A stretch of DNA of 12,035 nt from an uncultured Prochlorococcus sp. (GTDB lineage: Bacteria > Cyanobacteriota > Cyanobacteriia > PCC-6307 > Cyanobiaceae), in NCBI GenBank assembly GCA_902572065.1, contig CACGEL010000022.1, forward strand, positions 1 to 12,035, in the 5' to 3' direction. Of the stretch, positions 6,734-12,035 are shown one piece after another (position 1 is the first letter of the stretch; each line of letters begins with the position of its first letter). The position numbers and the translations under genes were made by a program. The notes under the pieces were generated by a model. That model did not search any database. It was not told the DNA's origin and saw only the letters and a list, made by a program, of their open reading frames with translations.

Positions 6734-8371
6734 ATGACCGAAGTAAATATAATTAATATTAAGAATCCTTTTCAAGATCAGAAACCAGGTACTTCAGGGT
6801 TAAGAAAAAGTACTTTAAGATTTCAAGAAGAACATTACTTAGAAATATTTATAGAGGCAATTTTTAAATCATTAAATGATTTGCAAGGATCAACTTTGGT
6901 CGTTGGAGGTGATGGTAGATATGGAAACATTGCAGCAATTAAAAAGATTATTCAAATATGCGTAGCTCATCGAGTTGGAAAAGTTATCATCCCAAAAAAT
7001 GGTTTATTATCAACACCTGCAACTTCTCATTTGATTAGGAAAGAAGATGCTATTGGAGGAATTATTCTTTCCGCAAGTCATAATCCTGGAGGTATTGAAG
7101 GGGATTTTGGAGTAAAATTAAACATTGCTAACGGAGGACCTGCTCCTGAGTTGATTACAAATCAAATATTTCAATTTTCTCAATCACTTAAAAGTTATAA
7201 AATTAGCAAAATTAAAACACCAGCCTTAGATGAGTTAGGCGTATTCTCGTTTGGTCAAACCTCAGTAGAAATAATTGATGGATTAAAAGATTATTCAGAT
7301 TTAATGGAGAATATTTTTGATTTAGATCAAATTAGTGATTTTCTGAAAAAAGATTTTTCTTTAATCTTTGATGCAATGAATGCAGTTACTGGTCCATATG
7401 CAAAAAATATTTTTGTAGAAAAAATGGGTCTTGCAGATGATTGTGTAATGAATGGAGTGCCATTAGACGATTTTGGGGGTTTACATCCTGATCCAAATCT
7501 TACTTATGCTTCAAAGTTGGCAGATTTATTATTAATTAAAAAATCTTATAGTTTTGGGGCTGCATGTGATGGGGATGGTGATAGAAATATGATTTTAGGT
7601 CAAGGATGTTTTGTGAATCCTAGTGATAGCCTTGCAGTTATTACTGCTAATACAGATTGTGTCCCTGGATATAAAGATGGCATTGCAGGTGTGGCACGAT
7701 CTATGCCTACAAGTTCAGCTGTAGATTTTGTAGCTAGTGCTTTAAATGTTCCTTGTTTTGAAACACCAACAGGATGGAAATTTTTTGGAAATCTTTTAGA
7801 TTCTAATTTAATTTCAATTTGTGGAGAGGAAAGCTTTGGAACTGGAAGTAATCATGTCAGAGAAAAAGATGGCTTATGGGCGGTTTTATATTGGCTTCAA
7901 ATTTTGGCTGTCAAAAATTGTTCAGTAAGTCAATTAATGCAAAGGCACTGGAAAAAATATGGAAGAAATTATTATTCAAGGCATGATTATGAGGCTATAC
8001 CATCTCCTATTGCTAATCAAATATTTAATAATTTATCTTCTTTCCTTCCAAGTTTAAAAGGAAATAAATTTGCTGGAAGTTTGGTAAAAGAGGCAGATAA
8101 CTTTTCATATTTAGATCCAGTTGATAATTCAATTAGTAAAAATCAAGGATTAAGAATTATACTGGAGGATAACTCAAGGGTAATCCTACGTTTGTCAGGT
8201 ACAGGTACTAAAGGTTCAACTTTAAGATTATATTTCGAAAAATTTGCAAGTTCACAACAAAATTTAGATTTAAATCCTCAGGTTGCGCTAAAAGCTTTAA
8301 TTGATGATTTAGATCATTTATTAAATATTACAAAACTCACTAACATGGAAAAACCTACTGTTATTACATAA
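6734..8371 (+). CDS. pgm: Phosphoglucomutase (alpha-D-glucose-1-phosphate type)
   Basis: The enzyme interconverts glucose 1-phosphate and glucose 6-phosphate, linking glycogen and sugar-nucleotide synthesis to central carbon flow in the cytoplasm. The 545-residue length fits the long PGM form. All four active-site elements are present: phosphoserine loop SASHNPGG (Ser115), metal loop DGDGDR (Asp279, Asp281, Asp283), sugar loop CGEESFGTGS (Glu365-Ser367) followed by HVREKDG, and phosphate-binding loop RLSGTGTKGST (486-496). The N-terminal KPGTSGLRK also fits. The EESFGTGS loop and the full length favour phosphoglucomutase over phosphomannomutase or glucosamine mutase. The start ATG at 6734 has no clear Shine-Dalgarno site but is the first residue before the conserved N-terminus. 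The next gene follows after 34 bases. Confidence 0.96.
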   Translation: MTEVNIINIKNPFQDQKPGTSGLRKSTLRFQEEHYLEIFIEAIFKSLNDLQGSTLVVGGDGRYGNIAAIKKIIQICVAHRVGKVIIPKNGLLSTPATSHLIRKEDAIGGIILSASHNPGGIEGDFGVKLNIANGGPAPELITNQIFQFSQSLKSYKISKIKTPALDELGVFSFGQTSVEIIDGLKDYSDLMENIFDLDQISDFLKKDFSLIFDAMNAVTGPYAKNIFVEKMGLADDCVMNGVPLDDFGGLHPDPNLTYASKLADLLLIKKSYSFGAACDGDGDRNMILGQGCFVNPSDSLAVITANTDCVPGYKDGIAGVARSMPTSSAVDFVASALNVPCFETPTGWKFFGNLLDSNLISICGEESFGTGSNHVREKDGLWAVLYWLQILAVKNCSVSQLMQRHWKKYGRNYYSRHDYEAIPSPIANQIFNNLSSFLPSLKGNKFAGSLVKEADNFSYLDPVDNSISKNQGLRIILEDNSRVILRLSGTGTKGSTLRLYFEKFASSQQNLDLNPQVALKALIDDLDHLLNITKLTNMEKPTVIT

Positions 8372-8405
8372 ATTTTGAAATAATTTATTCTTAATATTAA
8401 AAAAT

Positions 8406-9686
8406 ATGGAGCCAGATAATTTATTTAGCAATAATTTTCAAATAGAAATTAACGCGCCTTTGGCGGATAAATTAAGACCAAAGAATTTTGATGATTTTTT
8501 TGGACAAGAATCCATTTTAGGTAAAAATTCTTTATTGAGAAATGCAATCTTAACTGACAAGTTAGGTAATATTATTTTTTCTGGACCACCTGGTGTAGGA
8601 AAAACAACTTTAATTGAAATTATAGCTTCTAATACTCGTTCCACACTAATAAAGTTAAATGCGGTTTTGTCTAGTATTAAGGAGTTAAGAAACGAAATTG
8701 CTAAAGCTAAGGAAAGATTACTTAGTACAAAAAGGAAAACAATTTTATTTATTGATGAGGTACATCGATTTACTGCAATCCAACAAGATGCTTTGTTGCC
8801 TTCAATAGAAAATGGCACCATTACTTTTATTGGCGCTACAACAGAAAATCCTTTTTTTGCTGTAAATAAAGCTTTAATAAGTAGAGCTCGTATTTTTAAA
8901 TTACTTCCTTTAAATGAAAATGATTTGAAAAAAATAATTGAAAAAGTAATAAATTATTATTCTGGTCTGAAAGATTCTAAAACTATCGAAATAACAGATG
9001 ATGCAATTAATCATTTAATACAATTTTCTGGAGGCGATGCGAGGAATCTCATAAACGCTTTAGAGTTAGGTATAGGCATTACAAAGGAAAATAAAGATAA
9101 ATTAATTATTATTGATCTGCCTATAGCAGAAGATTCGATCCAGAAGAAAAATATTGTATATGACAAAAATGGACAAAGCCATTTTGATGTTATTAGTGCA
9201 TTTATTAAATCTATTAGAGGTTCAGATCCAGATGCCACTTTATATTGGCTTGCGAATATGGTTGAAGCTGGGGAAGACCCAAATTTCATTTTTAGGAGAC
9301 TATTGATTTCTGCTTGTGAGGATATAGGCCTTGCAGATCCTAAAGCGATAGTTGTCGTTCAATCTTGTTGTGATGCTTTTGATCGAGTTGGCTTCCCTGA
9401 AGGATTATATTTTCTTTCTCAGGCCTCTTTATATCTTGCAATTTCTCCAAAAAGTAATAGTACTAAAGCAATTTTTAAAGCAGTAGAAGCAATAAAGTCT
9501 ACTAATATTTCATCAGTTCCTAATCATTTGAAGAATAATTCTAGCAGTTATTTAAATCCGCATAATTATCCAGAGAAACTGTTGCAACAAGAATATCTAC
9601 CAACTCATTTAAAAGAATTTTCGTTTTGGAAACCCAAAGATTCTGGATGGGAAAAAAATAGATATGAAGATTTACGTAAAAAATGA
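8406..9686 (+). CDS. rarA: RarA/MgsA-type AAA+ ATPase (replication-associated recombination protein A)
   Basis: RarA (MgsA) is a DNA-dependent AAA+ ATPase related to clamp loaders. It acts at stalled replication forks and interacts with single-strand binding protein in characterised bacteria. The 426-residue product shows APLADKLRPKNFDDFFGQ at the N-terminus, Walker A GPPGVGKTT (60-68), Walker B LFIDEVHRF (Asp117, Glu118), sensor-1 GATTENPFF (143-151) and an arginine finger SRARIF (Arg160). The C-terminal helical oligomerisation domain follows, with HFDVISAFIKSIRGSD and ISACEDIGLADPKA. The invariant-looking tail QQEYLPTHL completes the family pattern. As I recall, many other cyanobacteria carry this domain fused to a long C-terminal extension; here the protein ends normally without one. 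It is convergent with the next gene, with 6 bases between the stops. Confidence 0.95.
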   Translation: MEPDNLFSNNFQIEINAPLADKLRPKNFDDFFGQESILGKNSLLRNAILTDKLGNIIFSGPPGVGKTTLIEIIASNTRSTLIKLNAVLSSIKELRNEIAKAKERLLSTKRKTILFIDEVHRFTAIQQDALLPSIENGTITFIGATTENPFFAVNKALISRARIFKLLPLNENDLKKIIEKVINYYSGLKDSKTIEITDDAINHLIQFSGGDARNLINALELGIGITKENKDKLIIIDLPIAEDSIQKKNIVYDKNGQSHFDVISAFIKSIRGSDPDATLYWLANMVEAGEDPNFIFRRLLISACEDIGLADPKAIVVVQSCCDAFDRVGFPEGLYFLSQASLYLAISPKSNSTKAIFKAVEAIKSTNISSVPNHLKNNSSSYLNPHNYPEKLLQQEYLPTHLKEFSFWKPKDSGWEKNRYEDLRKK

Positions 9687-9692
9687 AAAAAG

Positions 9693-10349
9693 TTAAACTA
9701 TTTTTGAACTGCAAAGAATATTAGTTTTAAATTGAGACTTTTCTTGATAAGCCAAAGAGATAGTCCATTTATAAAAATTAATTTGGGTAAGGTTTAAATA
9801 CACTTTATTTTTTTTATGAAATATTATTTTTTCGCGTTCAGAATATTGCCATTCTTTTAAATCTTTAGCTAATTTGCCATGATCCCATTTAATAGCAGCC
9901 TCAATTGCACACCATTGATTTAATACGGATTTTTTAGTTAATGAACTCGTATTGTTTAATTTATTTGATCCGAAAAAATATTTTTTTGATAATTTTTCAT
10001 AATTAAAATCTCTATCTTCTCTCTCAATGTCAATTCCAATTTTTTTTTCATACCAAACTAATATAATCGCATCTCTGCAATGGCTAAAACTTACATACCC
10101 CATGCCTTTAGGTAATTCAGGTGGTTCTCCTGGGTTCGCAATTATGGGTATTTCTAATGGATTTAAATTAAAAAGTGTTCCTAAAGAATTTCTTATGAAA
10201 GCTCTGCTTTCTAAAAAAATATTTGCTCGTCGCTTGGAAAGCTTTCTTGCAATTTCAAGCTCTTTCAGTGTTGCTACATCTTGTACACCTTTGATCTCAT
10301 AAAACCATATTTTTGGTATTTTATATTCATTGTTATCTAATAATGTCAA
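9693..10349 (-). CDS. 4'-phosphopantetheinyl transferase (Sfp/HetI family)
   Basis: These enzymes move the phosphopantetheine arm of CoA onto a serine of acyl carrier protein, which fatty acid synthesis needs. The 218-residue product fits the Sfp/HetI class. Visible elements are ANPGEPPELP, the SFSHCRDAI segment (87-95), the metal-binding motif GIDIERED (Asp107, Glu109) and WCAIEAAIKW (146-155). In that last motif the usual W-x-x-K-E-A-x-x-K keeps Glu150 and Lys154 but has Ile149 in place of the first lysine. The only plausible start is TTG at 10349: an in-frame stop lies 9 bases upstream and no in-frame ATG or GTG precedes the conserved region. This start overlaps the divergent bcp start by 7 bases. 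It is likely the general carrier-protein activator if no other transferase exists in the genome. Confidence 0.87.
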   Translation of the reverse strand: MTLLDNNEYKIPKIWFYEIKGVQDVATLKELEIARKLSKRRANIFLESRAFIRNSLGTLFNLNPLEIPIIANPGEPPELPKGMGYVSFSHCRDAIILVWYEKKIGIDIEREDRDFNYEKLSKKYFFGSNKLNNTSSLTKKSVLNQWCAIEAAIKWDHGKLAKDLKEWQYSEREKIIFHKKNKVYLNLTQINFYKWTISLAYQEKSQFKTNILCSSKIV

Positions 10350-10816
10350 TGGCTCTTAAGGTTGGTGATAAAGCACCAGAATTTAATTTAAAAGACTCTT
10401 TTGAAAAAGAAGTATCTTTAAAAGACTTTAAAGGTAAAAGAATAATACTATATTTTTATCCAAAAGATAACACTCCAGGTTGTACTAAAGAGGCTTGTAA
10501 TTTTAAAGAAAATTGGGATCTCCTTAAGAAAAATAATTTTGTAGTTATTGGAATTAGTAAAGATAATGCTGCATCACATAGGAAGTTTATTGAAAAATTT
10601 GAATTGCCTTTTGTTCTCTTGACTGATGATGAACCTTATAAAGTTTCTTCTGCTTATGACAGCTATGGTCTTAAAAAATTTATGGGAAAAGAATACATGG
10701 GAATGATGAGAAACACTTTTTTAATTGATACTGATGGGAATGTTGAAAAAATTTATCTAAAGGTCAAAGCAGCTATTATGGCGGACCATATTATTGCAGA
10801 CTTAGAGTTAAATTAA
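10343..10816 (+). CDS. bcp: Peroxiredoxin Q / bacterioferritin comigratory protein
   Basis: This thiol peroxidase reduces hydrogen peroxide and organic peroxides with electrons from thioredoxin. The 157-residue product starts MSMALKVGDKAPEF. Key parts are YFYPKDNTPGCTKEACNF, with peroxidatic Cys47 and a resolving cysteine five residues later (Cys52), as in the two-cysteine PrxQ type, and the conserved Arg123 in MMRNTFLID. A longer frame begins at ATG 10313, but those ten extra residues are not family-like. ATG at 10343 (or 10349) gives the usual length. No signal peptide is seen, so it should be cytoplasmic. Its 5' end overlaps the divergent transferase gene and its stop lies one base from the coaX stop, so its promoter must lie within the transferase coding sequence. 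Confidence 0.95.
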   Translation: MSMALKVGDKAPEFNLKDSFEKEVSLKDFKGKRIILYFYPKDNTPGCTKEACNFKENWDLLKKNNFVVIGISKDNAASHRKFIEKFELPFVLLTDDEPYKVSSAYDSYGLKKFMGKEYMGMMRNTFLIDTDGNVEKIYLKVKAAIMADHIIADLELN

Positions 10817-10824
10817 CTTAATTT
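10810..10824. repeat. 15-base palindrome covering the bcp and coaX stop codons
   Basis: AAATTAA-C-TTAATTT is a perfect inverted repeat centred on 10817, the only base between the two convergent stop codons. It arises because both genes end in AAT TAA. With a single central base it cannot form a tight hairpin unless the inner pairs open, so a role in termination is doubtful. Confidence 0.45.
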
Positions 10825-11504
10825 GAACTATTAAAATGTGAAATCATTCCCTGCATTACTAAATTCGGTGCAATAATAATTTCTTTGTTATTTTGTTTTA
10901 AGTGACTACCAATTAATTGGGAATCTCCTCCGCACATTATCAAAATATCTTTTATGGGGTTAAAAGATAAATAAATTAAACCTTTAAGAGAGTTAAAAAC
11001 TCCTTTTAACATTGAATCTTTTGTATTAATTAAAAAATCTTGAATAGGGATATTTTTTATTTTAGGGGCTTTGAGATTTTTAGTATTTTGCTCCATAGAT
11101 GCTAACTGTGTTAGAAAACCTGGTGCAATTTGTCCACCAATAATAGATCCTTTTGCAGTTAACTTAGTAAGTGATATGGTTGTGCCGCAATCTGCTATTA
11201 ATAAATTTTTTTGCATTGGGTTATCTATTATGTTTAAAGCTTCTAAGCAACCAAAAGCTCTATCAACCCCAAAATAATCAGGAAGGTTTTTTAATTTAAT
11301 ATCTATAGTTCTGATTTCATTCTCCTGTTTTAGGGACAAATCTGGTAATTCCCCTACTGATGCCCAAATTAAATTATTTGAATTGATATTTTGCGGAACT
11401 TGATTATTTCTTTTTGTATGAAAGAACTTATACTTATTCCCCAAATTCTCTGCCCAATGAAGCCTACTATTTCCAACTAATAGAAAATTAATATTTTCGA
11501 CCAT
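10818..11504 (-). CDS. coaX: Type III pantothenate kinase
   Basis: CoaX phosphorylates pantothenate, the first step of CoA synthesis. The 228-residue product is of the ASKHA fold. Motif 1, usually D-[VI]-G-N-[TS], appears as FLLVGNSRLHWA with Leu9 where the phosphate-loop aspartate is expected. The later motifs are intact: GVDR (79-82) for substrate binding, ADCGTT (catalytic-type Asp105), and GGQIAPGF (123-130). The C-terminal MCGGDSQLIG (190-199) is also typical. From memory, other cyanobacterial CoaX proteins also show an IGNSRLHW-like first motif, so this may be a lineage trait rather than loss of function. The ATG at 11504 lies 17 bases after the cysH stop, suggesting one transcript. It is convergent with bcp, with one base between the stops. 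Confidence 0.9.
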   Translation of the reverse strand: MVENINFLLVGNSRLHWAENLGNKYKFFHTKRNNQVPQNINSNNLIWASVGELPDLSLKQENEIRTIDIKLKNLPDYFGVDRAFGCLEALNIIDNPMQKNLLIADCGTTISLTKLTAKGSIIGGQIAPGFLTQLASMEQNTKNLKAPKIKNIPIQDFLINTKDSMLKGVFNSLKGLIYLSFNPIKDILIMCGGDSQLIGSHLKQNNKEIIIAPNLVMQGMISHFNSSN

Positions 11505-11521
11505 AGTAATTCAATAAACTT

Positions 11522-12035
11522 TTAATTTTCAGTATGAATACCACATTCTTGTTTTATCCCACCAAATCTTGTTGACCTGCCTTCATTATCTTTACTCTCA
11601 GGCGAACTAGAATGCCAATCTCCTACAGTAGTATACCCTTCTGAGAAAAGAGGGTGAGAAGGTAATTTATTTTCTTGCATGTAATAAAAAATATCTTTGT
11701 TTTTCCAATTCAGTAAAGGCCTTAAAGAAAGTCTTTCCCTAATTACATCAATAAATTTCATTTTATTTCTATTATCAGTTTGTTCCGCTCTCACACCACT
11801 AGCCCAACAATATATACGATGTTTATTGAAACCATTTTCTAAAGGTTTTATTTTTCTTATTTCATGGTATTTATCTAGATCACTAGATTTGTTAGTTTCC
11901 CAAAGTTTTCCATATAGGGATTCCATTCTTGCTGGAGATAGCTCACTTTGTAAGACCTCAATCTCTAAAGATAAATCATTAATAAGTCTCTCTGCGTATT
12001 GGTAAGTCTCAGCTGGTAAGTAACCAGTATCTATC
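11522..12035 (-). CDS. cysH: Phosphoadenylyl-sulfate (PAPS) reductase, C-terminal part
   Basis: CysH reduces PAPS to sulphite with thioredoxin in assimilatory sulphate reduction. The frame is open to the right edge and gives about 170 residues; the family is near 240-250, so the N-terminal third is missing. The first visible residues are IDTGYLPAETY, then QSELSPARMESLYGKLWE, and the protein ends with FGGIKQECGIHTEN, whose cysteine (codon 11543-11545) is the expected catalytic one. The paired cysteines that hold the 4Fe-4S cluster of APS reductases are absent: EIRKIKPLENG has no CC before it, and the VGDWHSSSPESKD region has no CxxC. This favours the PAPS-specific, cluster-free type. An internal ATG at 11926 is not the start. 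coaX follows 17 bases downstream. Confidence 0.95.
   Translation of the reverse strand, partial: IDTGYLPAETYQYAERLINDLSLEIEVLQSELSPARMESLYGKLWETNKSSDLDKYHEIRKIKPLENGFNKHRIYCWASGVRAEQTDNRNKMKFIDVIRERLSLRPLLNWKNKDIFYYMQENKLPSHPLFSEGYTTVGDWHSSSPESKDNEGRSTRFGGIKQECGIHTEN

Noticed and set aside
8438..8821. 127-codon frame on the minus strand
   Set aside because: It lies wholly antisense to the ATPase domain of rarA, whose motifs are intact. The translation shows no family features.
10313..10342. N-terminal extension of bcp from ATG 10313
   Set aside because: The ten added residues are not family-like, and the start at 10343 gives the normal length with the conserved KVGDKAPEF opening.
11522..11926. 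cysH starting at the ATG at 11926 as a short 134-residue gene
   Set aside because: The same frame continues upstream with IDTGYLPAETY and QSELSPAR, which are conserved CysH sequence, so the gene simply runs off the window.
11697..12005. 102-codon frame on the plus strand
   Set aside because: It is the shadow of cysH on the opposite strand, which carries clear PAPS reductase motifs.
1..12035. Mobile element, CRISPR array, tRNA or defence island
   Set aside because: No transposase or integrase motifs, no direct repeat array and no tRNA-like cloverleaf were seen. The genes are all core housekeeping or small hypotheticals with uniform composition.

Overview
The window looks like a chromosomal core region of a marine picocyanobacterium, most likely a high-light, low-GC Prochlorococcus. 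The DNA is strongly AT-rich. Genes are short-spaced and often overlap or abut. The gene order (sufBCDS, a DUF4912 protein, phosphoglucomutase, RarA-type ATPase, phosphopantetheinyl transferase, Bcp, CoaX, CysH) is, from memory, the order found in Prochlorococcus. The strain cannot be named from this window. No mobile element, CRISPR array, tRNA, rRNA or defence system was seen.

Left part (1-4685, minus strand): the iron-sulphur cluster assembly operon sufB-sufC-sufD-sufS, read right to left. sufS runs off the left edge and lacks roughly its last ten residues. SufB, SufC and SufD form the scaffold complex, and SufS supplies persulphide sulphur. Divergent from sufB, across a 98-base promoter region, is an unrecognised 120-residue soluble protein (4784-5146). 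It sits where many other cyanobacteria carry the repressor gene sufR.

Middle (5147-9686, plus strand): a 266-base untranslated stretch with a 17-base perfect palindrome and a hairpin leads into a DUF4912 protein with a Rho-N/SAP-like N-terminus. It is followed at short spacing by a 56-residue two-helix membrane protein, phosphoglucomutase (sugar phosphate and glycogen metabolism) and an unfused RarA/MgsA replication-associated ATPase. The run may be co-transcribed.

Right part (9693-12035): a Sfp/HetI-family phosphopantetheinyl transferase (minus, apparently TTG start) overlaps head to head with the peroxiredoxin gene bcp (plus). bcp abuts, stop to stop, coaX (type III pantothenate kinase, minus), which lies downstream of cysH (PAPS reductase, minus, cut by the right edge). 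CoaX acts at the start of CoA synthesis, and the transferase uses CoA to activate carrier proteins. CysH, SufS and Bcp all use sulphur chemistry.

Most genes are well-known housekeeping families. The items worth a second look are the unknown gene opposite suf, the DUF4912 gene with its leader, the small membrane protein, the overlapping 5' ends of the transferase and bcp, and a CoaX that lacks the usual first-motif aspartate.
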